DNA of 64,000 nucleotides from Photobacterium chitinilyticum (GCF_004104355.1 NZ_RJLM01000003.1:248001-312000), one strand, 5' to 3'. Positions 54,286-63,620 are shown, counted from the stretch's first letter. Notes: generated by a model not told the origin, from the sequence alone. Numbers and translations: made by a program.

Positions 54286-55209
54286 TCAATCACATTTTTT
54301 GTCTTCACAGCAGGGATTGATTACTCGCTCAGCACAGGTAAAAGGTTCGATGTGGATAATCACATCTACAACCTCGTCAATCTGCATGAGAATATGCGAC
54401 TTGAAATTCTCGCTTATCGTGTGGGCTTGGTCGACACTCATCGTTGGCTCTACCAGCAAATGGAAATCCAATAAGATAGCACTGCCTGTACGACGACTGC
54501 GAATAGCATGAACTTCACGGATATCCGGATCAGACTCGGCGTAGTTCTGGATCTTGTCTTCTATCTCGGTATCTGCTTCCGCTTCAGTCAGCTCCAGCAA
54601 GGCCGGCCATAGTATTTCAAACGCCGCTTTCAAAATCATCGCCGTCACCAGCAATGCTGCGACCTGGTCCAAGTAATGGAGATCAGGAAAAAATAAATTC
54701 GCTATAACTGCCACCGCAACCGGCAAAGAACTCAGCGCATCAGAGCGATGGTGCCAAGCATTAGCATGCAGTGCTCGACTATTGATTTTTTTCGCCTGTA
54801 TGACCGTCCAGCGATACAGTACTTCTTTAACCAGGATAGAAGCGACTGCCGCAACAAACGCCAGCAATCCCGGCTTGGCTGTCGACTCATGACCCAGTGA
54901 GTTAATCGAATCCCACCCTATCCCGAGTCCGACAAATGCGAGCAACACACCGATGAAAATATTGGTTAAAGTCTCAAAGCGGCCATGGCCATAGGGATGT
55001 CCTTTATCTGCAGGCGCTGTCCAATACCTTGATCCAATCAGGATGGCTGTATCTGTCACCAGATCTGAAAAGCTATGGACACCATCAGCCACCAGCGCCT
55101 GACTACCCGTTAGCTTGCCTACCGTAATTTTTAAAACGGCCAAAAACACGTTGGCAATAGAACCAATCCACGTAGCTTTCTGAATAACTTTTACCGGTGT
55201 CTCTGACAT
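54286..55209 (-). CDS. Cation diffusion facilitator (CDF) metal exporter
   Basis: The protein (307 aa) is an inner-membrane antiporter with six helices and a cytoplasmic metal-binding domain. Transport-site residues are in ADGVHSFSDLVTD (helix 2) and HANAWHHRSDALSS (helix 5), an HxxxD pair at helix 5 as in Zn-type carriers; HPYGHGRFE follows helix 2. The C terminus has CxxxxxxxxCCEDKKCD, a Cys-rich tail not usual in FieF that may bind metal. Zn, Fe or Mn are possible substrates. Confidence 0.9.
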   Translation of the reverse strand: MSETPVKVIQKATWIGSIANVFLAVLKITVGKLTGSQALVADGVHSFSDLVTDTAILIGSRYWTAPADKGHPYGHGRFETLTNIFIGVLLAFVGLGIGWDSINSLGHESTAKPGLLAFVAAVASILVKEVLYRWTVIQAKKINSRALHANAWHHRSDALSSLPVAVAVIANLFFPDLHYLDQVAALLVTAMILKAAFEILWPALLELTEAEADTEIEDKIQNYAESDPDIREVHAIRSRRTGSAILLDFHLLVEPTMSVDQAHTISENFKSHILMQIDEVVDVIIHIEPFTCAERVINPCCEDKKCD

Positions 55210-55436
55210 CTTTTCAACTCATTATGAATCAGGCAATTATGATACCTGAATTATGACCATAGCATGAACAATTCTGACAACTGTAGTTGATGCGAAATTT
55301 AGCTCTTATCGGTGTTTGATCCAATCAATTACACTTAGAGTGCAACTGGCACTATTTTCACCTAAATCCTCCCAAGCCACTTCTGGCTAACCTGACGATT
55401 TCCTTGTCGATAGCGCTGTATCAATGAGCCTTAGCA

Positions 55437-55619
55437 ATGTGTAAATCACTGATCACGACAATCTTTACGCTGTATCTAATTGGTTGTACTTCAGCCTCTC
55501 GCCCGCCAGAAGATCCTGCTGCTCATCAGCTTAGGAACCAGCATATGGAACTATACAGGACGATGGATATGACACCGCAGCCACAACCCATTATTATTTT
55601 AAAACCGAGGAAAACATAA
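55437..55619 (+). CDS. Small putative lipoprotein, 60 aa
   Basis: This short protein begins CKSLITTIFTLYLIGCTSAS, a plausible lipoprotein signal with lipobox LIGC, followed by a Pro/Gln-rich tail PQPQPIIILKPRKT. The ribosome site is weak, so confidence is moderate. No homology is recognised. It stands alone before a long gene-free AT-rich stretch. Confidence 0.5.
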   Translation: MCKSLITTIFTLYLIGCTSASRPPEDPAAHQLRNQHMELYRTMDMTPQPQPIIILKPRKT

Positions 55620-56091
55620 AGAGATACTGAATAGACTGTGAGATTATATTCAGTACTGATACCGATGTTATTCTCACCTTCTATAATTTATTCTCTATCT
55701 CCCCACCTTAAGAATTAAAATCCGCATATAATTCAATCTAGATTAATTGCATATTTACACCTACATACATCTATAAGCATCAAATTTAATACTAACTTAG
55801 GTTAATATAAAATACTCAACTTTCTTAACTATGAATATATTTAAATGATGGTCGTTAATAATTAATAACAATTCAGCGTTATTGGTATTTGGTATATTAA
55901 GGCAGTATTTTATTCGCCGATTCTCACTATAGACATGAAATGGAATAACTACATTTTATAAATCTCAAATAAAACGCCACAAGGATCACATTACTTGAAC
56001 AAAGCTACTGAATTCAAATTGAAAAATCCTGTCTTCCTCCCATAATAGACGTATCAATACATAGATATTGATATTGACAAAAAGGACTTTT
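55620..56091. other. 472-base AT-rich intergenic region
   Basis: No gene or clear repeat is seen. The base composition is well below that of the neighbours (many A/T runs), as found in promoter-dense or recently acquired DNA. The end near 56060-56090 carries the ribosome site AAAGGAC of the next gene. Confidence 0.45.
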
Positions 56092-56379
56092 ATGAGACAT
56101 ATCGCCGATTTTATCGAGCAACTTGAAAGGGGAGATGATCCTTTCAATATCTGGGTATATTCCAGTGAAGGTCACTACAGTCAGTTTGACAATCAAGGTA
56201 ACAAGCTACGTACACCCAACCTTTATAAGGCACTGGATCAGCATCTGCAAATCGTTGTTGAAATGAATAATGATGCAAATGATGATGCATTCCTACTGCT
56301 TCCAGAGGTTCATGCTGTTGTACCTGTAGCATTCCATGAAGGTCAAGTACATTCACTGACAAGACCTACTGCTGCGTAA
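56092..56379 (+). CDS. Conserved hypothetical protein, 95 aa
   Basis: An acidic, soluble 95-residue protein, MRHIADFIEQLERGDDPFNI at the start and DAFLLLPEVHAVVPVAFHEG later. I do not recognise the family. ATG 56092 has AAAGGAC seven bases upstream; the frame extends eight codons earlier. A clear terminator follows after 100 bases. Confidence 0.6.
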   Translation: MRHIADFIEQLERGDDPFNIWVYSSEGHYSQFDNQGNKLRTPNLYKALDQHLQIVVEMNNDANDDAFLLLPEVHAVVPVAFHEGQVHSLTRPTAA

Positions 56380-56480
56380 GCATCAGTTGCGAAATATAAT
56401 ATCGGCATCAACAATGATTAAGAATAAAATCAGGCTAGGTTTATTTCTTCATTGCCGGTAGCAATATTTAGCAGTATAAA

Positions 56481-56505
56481 AACAGACCCTCGGGTCTGTT
56501 TTTTT
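56481..56505. terminator. Bidirectional terminator
   Basis: AACAGACCC and GGGTCTGTT form a 9-base stem with a 2-base loop and a T-run on the plus strand; it separates convergent genes. Confidence 0.85.
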
Positions 56506-56533
56506 CTTTTCAATCAGTTTCCGATACTGAAAA

Positions 56534-56875
56534 TCAATATGCGCTCTGTGTCGCGCCTCCTGTAATAATCAAGGAAGGCATTAACTTACGGCTCCCGTCT
56601 TTACATGCAGTATTGCCATCATCCCATCCTTCATTGAACCGAGTCTCGCTGTTATCTAGAGTGATATCTTTGAGATAGTCCATATCAGGCTGACCTTTCA
56701 CATTTAATGCACTCTCACAGCCTTGGTTATAGCCATAATGATAAATACTGTCATACTCAACATCATTAACATACTCATCAGGAAACAACTGATAATTTTC
56801 ATAATCTGAGCTACTGCAACCCACTACGCCAACTGTCAATATCGCGATTACCGTCAGTCTATAAGTCATTGTCAT
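56534..56875 (-). CDS. Putative lipoprotein, 113 aa
   Basis: The signal TYRLTVIAILTVGVVGC ends in a lipobox with Cys20. The mature part, acidic and Tyr-rich, has HYGYNQGCESALNVKG and FNEGWDDGNTACKDG, with two cysteines that may form a disulfide. NEGWDDGNTAC resembles small Vibrio lipoproteins I cannot name. I chose the ATG at 56875; a start six codons earlier is possible. The last residues SLIITGGATQSAY look like a C-terminal strand. Confidence 0.65.
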   Translation of the reverse strand: MTMTYRLTVIAILTVGVVGCSSSDYENYQLFPDEYVNDVEYDSIYHYGYNQGCESALNVKGQPDMDYLKDITLDNSETRFNEGWDDGNTACKDGSRKLMPSLIITGGATQSAY

Positions 56876-56992
56876 TCTGGCTCCTTCGTTCAACCCAATG
56901 CGAAAGCAATCTCTACCAAAGGTTTCATACAGATCGCTTAATTACTATTGTGCTTATGTGTAATATTAGTCTAGACAAAGACTTGAACTCAT

Positions 56993-57664
56993 ATGGAATC
57001 ATTTAAGGCAATTACTGTGACTGAACAGCACCTTGGGAAACTCGAACAGCAACTAAAAAGTTACATTCAGCAACTAATGACTACCGATCCAGCACATGAT
57101 CTCAGTCATATCGAACGTGTTGTGACAGCCGCAAAATCCTTTGCGATTGCCGAACAGGCACAGCTAGCTGTTATCATTCCTGCTGCATGGCTGCACGACT
57201 GTGTTTCATTGCCCAAAAACCACCCCGAACGCCAGAACAGCTCCAAACTTGCCGCTATTGAGGCGCTCCGCGTCTTACGTGACATTAACTATCCGGCCAT
57301 CTATTTCGATGAGATAACACATGCGATTGAAGCCCACAGCTACAGCGCAAATGTACAGGTCAAAACAATAGAAGCCGCCATCGTCCAAGATGCCGACCGC
57401 ATCGATGCTCTCGGTGCTGTTGGCATAGCCCGCTGCATTCAGGTCAGTACTTCATTCAACGCTCGCCTTTATTCTGACGATGACCCATTTTGCCAAGCAC
57501 GTGAATATAACGATAAAGATTTCTGTGTTGACCACTTCTATAACAAGCTCTTTAAATTAGAAAAGTCGATGAACACGAAAGCTGGAAGAGCAGAAGCGCA
57601 CAAGCGTACTGTTTATATGAAAGGTTTTTTGGAACAACTGAAATACGAAATCGGCCAAAAATAA
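56993..57664 (+). CDS. HD-domain phosphohydrolase (YedJ-like)
   Basis: This 223-residue protein has the HD metal-site order: His in HDLSHIERV, His-Asp in AAWLHDCVSLP, and Asp in IVQDADRIDALGAVGIAR, with EAHSYS between. E. coli YedJ has the same layout. Substrates are probably nucleotides or other phosphates. The terminator at 57684-57707 separates it from metC. The start ATG lies after a weak ribosome site; GTG or ATG alternatives are not better. Confidence 0.85.
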   Translation: MESFKAITVTEQHLGKLEQQLKSYIQQLMTTDPAHDLSHIERVVTAAKSFAIAEQAQLAVIIPAAWLHDCVSLPKNHPERQNSSKLAAIEALRVLRDINYPAIYFDEITHAIEAHSYSANVQVKTIEAAIVQDADRIDALGAVGIARCIQVSTSFNARLYSDDDPFCQAREYNDKDFCVDHFYNKLFKLEKSMNTKAGRAEAHKRTVYMKGFLEQLKYEIGQK

Positions 57665-57683
57665 AAGTTTCACCCATAACGAA

Positions 57684-57707
57684 AACAGGCCGCTATTGCG
57701 GCCTGTT
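57684..57707. terminator. Bidirectional terminator between the HD gene and metC
   Basis: AACAGGCCGC and GCGGCCTGTT form a 10-base stem with a 4-base loop; on the minus strand it is followed by TTCG. Confidence 0.8.
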
Positions 57708-57723
57708 CGTATCGGGTCATACA

Positions 57724-58917
57724 TCAAAGCGAGTTGTTCAGTACAGCGTTAAAACGCTCGAATCCTTTTTCCAGATCGCGGATTAAATCTTCGCTGTCTT
57801 CCAGGCCGATATGTAGACGTAGCATTGGTCCAGCAAAGTCTTTTTTCTTGGCAGAACGTATTGAGTTGATATTCTCGTTGGCCAAGATCAAGCTTTCAAA
57901 GCCCCCCCACGAATACCCCATACTGAAATGCTCCATTCCATCCAGCAATGCCGTCAGAGCTTCAGTATTTCCGCGATTCAATACCAATGAAAAAAGTCCG
58001 TTGCAGCCTTTAAAGTCACGCTTATAAAATTCATGCCCTTCGCAACTTTCTAAGGCTGGATGACGAACATGATCCACTTCCTCACGTGCAGCGAGCCACT
58101 TGGCAATTTTCAAGCTATTTTGCTCATGCTGCTTTAGGCGAACACCTAATGTTCTTAATCCACGCATAGCAAGGTAGACATCATCAGGCGAGGTGCACTG
58201 CCCCATTAGGTAGCTATTTTCACGCAATTGATCCCAGCAGCGCTCATTGGCAGTTGCTGTGCCGAGCATAACGTCAGAATGACCTACAATATATTTTGTT
58301 GCTGCCTGAATCGAAATATCAACACCGTGATCAAAGGGTTGAAAGTTGACTGGCGATGCCCAGGTATTATCCAGCATAACGACCAAATCATACTCGTGGG
58401 CAATTCGAGCCAAGCTCGGCACATCCTGCACCTCCATGGTAATTGAGCATGGAGACTCAAGGAAAAGTACAGTGGTGTTAGGGCGGATCAAATCTCGGAT
58501 CCCCTCACCTATCATGGGATCATAATAGGTCGTTTCAACGCCCATTTTATCCAACATCTTGTCGCAAAAATCACGTGTAGGCTCATACACACCATCGACC
58601 ATCAGGATGTGATCACCAGCTTTGACAAACGACAGAATTGCATTCGATATAGCTGCTGTCCCGCATGGGTATAATGCACAACCCACCCCACCTTCCAACT
58701 CAACCATCGCATCCTGGAAAGCAAAATGTGTATTGGTTCCGCGGCGGCCGTAAAACAGTTCTTTATTGGCTCGATTTGCCGTTGCTTGCTTCATCTCTTC
58801 AACGGTATCAAACACAATCGTCGAAGCTCGACTGACAGGTGGATTAACCAAATGCTGAGTCCACTTCTTTGAACGCCCAGCCGTAATAATCTTCGTATCT
58901 AACTCTTTCTTTCCCAT
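57724..58917 (-). CDS. metC: Cystathionine beta-lyase MetC
   Basis: This PLP enzyme of 397 residues cleaves cystathionine to homocysteine in methionine synthesis. The sequence follows E. coli MetC: LDTKIITAGRSKKWTQHLVN, RANKELFYGRRGTNTHFAFQ, FLESPCSITMEVQDVP, and the Lys that holds PLP in IQAATKYIVGHSDVMLGT. I chose ATG 58917, which gives MGKKELDTKII; the frame extends eight codons further. A possible MetJ half-site (AGACGTTG) lies near 58981, too weak to call a box. Confidence 0.94.
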   Translation of the reverse strand: MGKKELDTKIITAGRSKKWTQHLVNPPVSRASTIVFDTVEEMKQATANRANKELFYGRRGTNTHFAFQDAMVELEGGVGCALYPCGTAAISNAILSFVKAGDHILMVDGVYEPTRDFCDKMLDKMGVETTYYDPMIGEGIRDLIRPNTTVLFLESPCSITMEVQDVPSLARIAHEYDLVVMLDNTWASPVNFQPFDHGVDISIQAATKYIVGHSDVMLGTATANERCWDQLRENSYLMGQCTSPDDVYLAMRGLRTLGVRLKQHEQNSLKIAKWLAAREEVDHVRHPALESCEGHEFYKRDFKGCNGLFSLVLNRGNTEALTALLDGMEHFSMGYSWGGFESLILANENINSIRSAKKKDFAGPMLRLHIGLEDSEDLIRDLEKGFERFNAVLNNSL

Positions 58918-58996
58918 GACCGACCCAAATTTTCTTTTCAACGCATGCTATGAAGTTAACACAATTGATCAAGCCTTGGGTAGACGTTGCTTTTCT

Positions 58997-59704
58997 TTAC
59001 CTTGCTGCAGCATATCGAGGTGTAACACCAATTTCACGGTGGTGGTGCGGGTAGGCCGCAGGGGTAAATTCAACAGCACGAGGGTCAATCATTTCCAAAT
59101 GAGCACGGTAGTTCAGGCATGCGCGCATAATTTCTACGTTATCAGCAACTTTGGCTGTGAGCACCGCTAATAAAATCGCTTTGTAGGCAAAATGGCGATG
59201 GAGATCGATAGCTACGTCAACCGAACAAGGTTTGCCGCCGTGTGGACGTAGCACCTGCAACGCCTGCTTCTTCGGGTAAAGCTGAAACACGTTATGATTG
59301 ATATTCTTAGCCTGTTTGATCATATTGCGAATTTCACAACGGGAAACCGGACTGTAACAGCCATGACACTCATCGCCAGCGGCACTTTTCAGGTATTCTT
59401 GATGCAACGGTGTAACCTGGCCATCTTGGCTGGGTAGGCTGAGAAAAATGATATCTTCATAGTCGTCGCCCAAAGTCTGAAAGATACCCCGAGTCTGGGA
59501 TACAAACCCTTTGCTCAATAGGCAGTTAATCGCTTTTAGCCCCGAAAGATACTGAACCAATATCGACAGCATGACCGCATGCATATTTTGCTCGTTATTC
59601 TTTCCCGCTAACACCTCTTCGGAGTGAGGTGGTAGCAACTCATGTAATTGCGTTTCTACAAATTGAACAATCTGATGGTTTAGCTTCATTTCTGTATCAT
59701 ACAT
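58997..59704 (-). CDS. Conserved hypothetical protein, 235 aa
   Basis: I do not recognise this soluble protein. It has a helical first half (HQIVQFVETQLHELLPPHSE), a Cys-rich centre (ECHGCYSPVSRCEI, a CxxC plus one Cys), then KQAKNINHNVFQLYPKKQAL and a His-rich end (YPHHHREIGVTP). ATG 59704 has AAGGG seven bases upstream. It lies upstream of metC in the same direction, 79 bases apart, so the two may be cotranscribed. Confidence 0.62.
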   Translation of the reverse strand: MYDTEMKLNHQIVQFVETQLHELLPPHSEEVLAGKNNEQNMHAVMLSILVQYLSGLKAINCLLSKGFVSQTRGIFQTLGDDYEDIIFLSLPSQDGQVTPLHQEYLKSAAGDECHGCYSPVSRCEIRNMIKQAKNINHNVFQLYPKKQALQVLRPHGGKPCSVDVAIDLHRHFAYKAILLAVLTAKVADNVEIMRACLNYRAHLEMIDPRAVEFTPAAYPHHHREIGVTPRYAAAR

Positions 59705-60019
59705 AATGTCGCCCTTGTCATTTATCAGTGTATAAAGTTGTACTCTTCACACTCGCAATTGATAGATGCAATACTAACGCCTGTTGATATCGACCTTTAT
59801 CACTGCCCCAGGTGCATTTGTGACCAAAACCTCACTTTGAAAACAAATATTAAAATTATTATCGACAAGTTATTCACTTTTTGCAGCATAAAAGTGAAAA
59901 AATCACAAAAAATTGCAAAATGTCTCTACTTTAAAATACCTTACCGCCTAGTAATACATACAAGGCCGCGTAATGCGGCCTTGTATTATCGGTAACAACC
60001 TAAAGGATTATTACGTTCT
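59705..60019. other. Intergenic region after secF
   Basis: It contains a hairpin at 59960-59984 and an AT-rich rest with no gene. An open frame of 85 codons on the plus strand has no ribosome site and an atypical composition. Confidence 0.5.
59960..59984. terminator. Terminator-like hairpin after secF
   Basis: ACAAGGCCGC and GCGGCCTTGT form a perfect 10-base stem with a 5-base loop; the tails are AT-rich but not T-runs. Confidence 0.7.
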
Positions 60020-60919
60020 TTATGGCTCATCTGTTATTGGCTTTGGCATATAATGTTCAGCCCGCAAGCCAAAGAATTCCGGCAAGGATGTCCCCACTGA
60101 AATGGATGACCAGGTACCGGTAATAATTCCGATGAACAATGCAATCGCAAAGCCTTCCAAAGGCCCTCCTCCTAACAACCACAATGCGCCAACCGTCATC
60201 AATGTGGTGCCGGAAGTCACGAGAGTCCGCGAGAATGTCGCGGCAATCGCTTCGTTGTTAATATCCTGTATTGGCTTATTCGGTTTGGCGATCAATAACT
60301 CCCGGATCCGATCGGCAATAATGATCGAGTCATTGAGCGAATAACCCAAGATTGCCATGACGGCAGCAAGCACCGTTAAATTGAACTCCATCTGTGTCGC
60401 AGCAAAAAAACCAAGAACAAAAATCACATCATGAGCAAGCGCAAACAGCGACCCCGACGCCAATCGCCATTCAAAGCGATAACTGAGATACCCTAAGATA
60501 CACAATACCGCCACCAGTAACGCCAAACCTCCCTGCTCAGCCAACTCCTGGCCCACCTGCGGGCCAACGATACTAGTATTCAGCACACTGATTTCCGTTG
60601 CCAGAGGAGCGAGAAGCTGCTTTATTGACGGAGCTTGCTCTGCATTTTCAGGGACGGCATAGCGTAATACCCAGCGTCCCTGTTCACCGGCAGACACGAC
60701 ACTCACTTCCTGATTGAGGCCAGAATTTAACAACGGTTCGATTTCACTGCTTGTTATCTTTGAATCAAGCTGTATCTCGCTAACCACGCCACCGGTGAAA
60801 TCCAAGCCCCAGTTCAACCCTCGGGTTGCAACCATGAAAATCGAAATAACCATTAGCAAAATTGAAACAGCACTAGTGAAGTGTCGCCACTTAGTTGCAT
60901 TCTTCATAGTAAAATTCAT
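60020..60919 (-). CDS. secF: SecF, preprotein translocase accessory subunit (SecDF2 type)
   Basis: This 299-residue inner-membrane protein works with SecD to use the ion gradient in late steps of protein export. It has six membrane helices with a periplasmic P4 domain; WGLDFTGGVVSEIQL near the N terminus and YSLNDSIIIADRIRELL (the ion-path Asp/Arg motif) are the family marks. The gene starts four bases after the secD stop. Since yajC and tgt are absent and a vemP-like gene precedes secD, this is the regulated second set found in vibrios. Confidence 0.92.
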   Translation of the reverse strand: MNFTMKNATKWRHFTSAVSILLMVISIFMVATRGLNWGLDFTGGVVSEIQLDSKITSSEIEPLLNSGLNQEVSVVSAGEQGRWVLRYAVPENAEQAPSIKQLLAPLATEISVLNTSIVGPQVGQELAEQGGLALLVAVLCILGYLSYRFEWRLASGSLFALAHDVIFVLGFFAATQMEFNLTVLAAVMAILGYSLNDSIIIADRIRELLIAKPNKPIQDINNEAIAATFSRTLVTSGTTLMTVGALWLLGGGPLEGFAIALFIGIITGTWSSISVGTSLPEFFGLRAEHYMPKPITDEP

Positions 60920-60923
60920 CGTC

Positions 60924-62750
60924 TTAAACCCTCACTTCACGGCTAGCATCTCGTCCCCACACCAAATTAATGATGGCGCGAGAAGCAAAAATACCGGTAA
61001 ACATACTCGTCAACAAACCCAGCCCCAACGTCAGAGCAAACCCCTGAATTGGACCATTCCCAATGGCATACAGAACCACAGCAGTGATCATAGTGGTAAA
61101 GTTGGCATCAAAAATCGTGCTAAACGCACTGCTGAAACCACGATCAATGGCTTGAGCAAAACTACGTCCTTCCTTAAGTTTGTCTTTGATCCGTTCAAAA
61201 ATAAGCACATTGGTATCGACAGCCATACCGACAGTCAGCACCAAACCCGCTATCCCGGGTAATGTCAGCACAGCCCCCGGGATCAGTGCCATCAGACCAA
61301 ACAACATCACCATATTCGCAACAAGTGCGACATTCGCTACCCAGCCAAGACGGCGATACCAAGCAGCCATAAACAGCAAAGTCATTCCTAGTCCCAAAGC
61401 GAGTGCAGCAAAACCATTTTCGATATTTTCAGCCCCCAATGTCGGACCAATCGTACGCTCTTCGACAATCGTCACCGGTGCCGTCAAGGAGCCAGCACGA
61501 AGCAATAGTGCCAGTTCCTGGGCATCCTGCATGGCACCCGCCCCCGTGATCCTAAACCGATTTCCCAGCTGACTTTGGATCGTGGCCACACTGATAATAC
61601 TACTGGTCTGCTTGGCATTCCCCTCACTGTCGCGACTGTATTCACTGAACGCCGTTGCCATCGCTTTGCCAATATTGTGGCGTGAGAAGTCAGACATAAT
61701 TTTCCCGCCAGCATGATCTAAGGTGATATTCACTTCAGACATGCCCATTTCGCCAAAGCTGGCACGGGCATCAACAATATGATCACCACCTAAAATAGGC
61801 TTGCGAGACACCCGCACCGGATGACCATCTTTGTCTTTCATTTCCATCGTGCTGCCGGTTCCCGGCTCTTTCACCGAGTAAAAGGCCAGGCTGGCTGTCG
61901 CACCAATCACATTTTTAGCCGCAGCCGGATCCTGTACCCCCGGCAATTCAATACGAATACGGTTCTCCCCCTGACGCTGAACCAAGGCCTCAGTAATACC
62001 TAGCTCTTCTATTCTGCTGCGCATTGTTTGCAGATTCTGCTGAACGGTCAGGTTCCGTAGCGCTGTTTTCTCATCGTCTTTTAATGCCAGTTTCAGTCCG
62101 GCTCCGCTACCGTTCGTTAGCTGCCATTGCGGATAGCTTTGACGAATAAATTTTCGTACCGCTCGATTAGCCTCTGTGTCAGGCAGATGCACAATCAGCC
62201 CATCGACACCAGAAGCTTCAACACGTGCACCACGGATCCCTTCCTGACGGATCTGTTGGCGAAGCTCGTCGCTAAGTTGCTCACCTTGTGCCTTAAACAC
62301 CTGATCAATATCAACATCCAGTAAGAACTGGACGCCTCCGCGCAGATCCAGCCCAAGCTTAATCGGGGAAAACCCCATACTCTGCAACCACTGCGGTGCA
62401 GCTGGCTCTAGTGCCAATGTCAGCTGCGATTTGCTATTGGCTTGATCATTGATCACTTCAGCCAGTACGGTTCTTGCCGCTGTCTGTTGACTCTCTTTTT
62501 GCAGCACAACGACTGTTTTATTTTCTTGCTGATCAATTCGCTTTACATCGATGCCGCGATTTTCCAGTTGTTGCTGCAGAACTAAAATAGATGGAACTTG
62601 TGTACTCTTTGCTGCAATTTGCACCGCCGCATTCTCGCCATACCAGGTTGGAATAGCACTTAGCATCATAACTAAGACGGTAACGACCAGCACGACGTAC
62701 TTCCATGTCGGATAGTGATTAAGCAGTCGCTGTTTATTGGGTTTTCTCAT
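60924..62750 (-). CDS. secD: SecD, preprotein translocase accessory subunit (SecDF2 type)
   Basis: The 608-residue subunit begins MRKPNKQRLLNHYPTWKYVV, has a large periplasmic domain with LGLDLRGGVQFLLDVD, and a six-helix channel with GAVLTLPGIAGLVLTVGMAV and DTNVLIFERIKDKL (the conserved ion-path Asp). I chose ATG 62750; its ribosome site is weak, GGTGGAG lying 14-20 bases upstream and inside a hairpin (62771-62788). That fits translation that must be opened by VemP stalling. secF follows directly. Confidence 0.93.
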   Translation of the reverse strand: MRKPNKQRLLNHYPTWKYVVLVVTVLVMMLSAIPTWYGENAAVQIAAKSTQVPSILVLQQQLENRGIDVKRIDQQENKTVVVLQKESQQTAARTVLAEVINDQANSKSQLTLALEPAAPQWLQSMGFSPIKLGLDLRGGVQFLLDVDIDQVFKAQGEQLSDELRQQIRQEGIRGARVEASGVDGLIVHLPDTEANRAVRKFIRQSYPQWQLTNGSGAGLKLALKDDEKTALRNLTVQQNLQTMRSRIEELGITEALVQRQGENRIRIELPGVQDPAAAKNVIGATASLAFYSVKEPGTGSTMEMKDKDGHPVRVSRKPILGGDHIVDARASFGEMGMSEVNITLDHAGGKIMSDFSRHNIGKAMATAFSEYSRDSEGNAKQTSSIISVATIQSQLGNRFRITGAGAMQDAQELALLLRAGSLTAPVTIVEERTIGPTLGAENIENGFAALALGLGMTLLFMAAWYRRLGWVANVALVANMVMLFGLMALIPGAVLTLPGIAGLVLTVGMAVDTNVLIFERIKDKLKEGRSFAQAIDRGFSSAFSTIFDANFTTMITAVVLYAIGNGPIQGFALTLGLGLLTSMFTGIFASRAIINLVWGRDASREVRV

Positions 62751-62770
62751 TGTTAGTGCACCATATTCTC

Positions 62771-62788
62771 CACCAGTAATCTCTGGTG
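62771..62788 (-). promoter_or_regulatory. SD-covering hairpin before secD
   Basis: On the minus strand CACCAG and CTGGTG pair around a 6-base loop; the right arm is part of the GGTGGAG ribosome site of secD. In V. alginolyticus a stalled VemP ribosome opens such a structure so that SecD/F2 are made. Confidence 0.65.
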
Positions 62789-63053
62789 TGGTGGAATAAT
62801 TTCCTGAGTAGAGAACAGCAAACATCGCAGGCTCAAAGCCGCAGCAATGTGCTAGAGATATACTCAGTCGGAACCAGATAGCTAGAACGTTAGACGGCAA
62901 TAGCCGATAGTTCTAAGCGCTGGGTCAGGAAGTCCGAAGCAGTCTGTTTAATTGCTATAACCAGCAACAAAACATGATGTATACCAATCGAGGTAAGTAA
63001 GCGCCCAGATAATTACATAATAATAATCAAACACTTATACTGATTGATATTAA
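62789..63053. other. Leader between vemP and secD
   Basis: About 265 bases on the minus strand lie between the vemP stop and the SD-covering hairpin. No gene is seen. Open frames here are short extensions of secD without ribosome sites. The stretch would be mRNA that changes fold when VemP stalls. Confidence 0.5.
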
Positions 63054-63620
63054 TCAGGTGCGGAGAAAACGGTGGTGGTAGGAAATATAGGTGAGATTAC
63101 TCTCCTTCCAACCCGATATTCGGCAAGAAGGCGGATTCGTATTCAGCATCCAATTAAGACTATCGCTGAAATTGACACAATAACCTTTCACCAGGGAAGG
63201 TATTGGCTCGATCGGCAGCTCTATTGCCAGCTGATATAACGGCTGAACCTCTTCAGGATCATGGCGCAATAAATTTGCCATTCGAGAAGAGTTGGCTAGT
63301 GCTGGGTCATAGTCCCGACTTTCAGTGGAATGCTGTTTTTGAGGCAGTGGATTGGCCTGCTTAGGAATGGATTCCTTGGAGACCGCTTGCAGGGGAAAGT
63401 TCCAGACTAGCGCGCCTTTATCCATCGTAGCCTGATTGCTGTCAGTCTCCGAATGGATCTTAGCAACCAGTATATCGAACTTGGATGATTCAACCATATG
63501 CTGAGTAACACTATCTGGCAATGCCAAGTTATTGGCAGCTTGATAGCTTTCTGCATGAGCCATTGATGCAGCCCCCAGACAGAACACCAACATCACTGCT
63601 CGAATAATAGTTGCCAGCAT
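63054..63620 (-). CDS. vemP: VemP-type export-monitoring nascent peptide
   Basis: This 188-residue protein has a Sec signal (ATIIRAVMLVFCLGAASMAHA minus the last residue; cleavage before ESYQ) and a mature part with little homology to anything, ending CRISGWKESNLTYISYHH plus five residues. The RISGWKE core matches the arrest motif of V. alginolyticus VemP (from memory HRI-x-GWKETN), where stalling on low export activity turns on secDF2 translation. secD and secF follow in the right order. I chose ATG 63620 because the signal peptide starts there; an upstream ATG at 63656 is possible. Confidence 0.82.
   Translation of the reverse strand: MLATIIRAVMLVFCLGAASMAHAESYQAANNLALPDSVTQHMVESSKFDILVAKIHSETDSNQATMDKGALVWNFPLQAVSKESIPKQANPLPQKQHSTESRDYDPALANSSRMANLLRHDPEEVQPLYQLAIELPIEPIPSLVKGYCVNFSDSLNWMLNTNPPSCRISGWKESNLTYISYHHRFLRT

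Noticed and set aside
58918-58996. MetJ box before metC
   Set aside because: Only one weak half-site (AGACGTTG) is present; tandem met boxes are not visible.
59738-59995. 85-codon frame after secF
   Set aside because: It runs through the terminator-like hairpin, has no ribosome site, and its codon use is unlike that of real genes.
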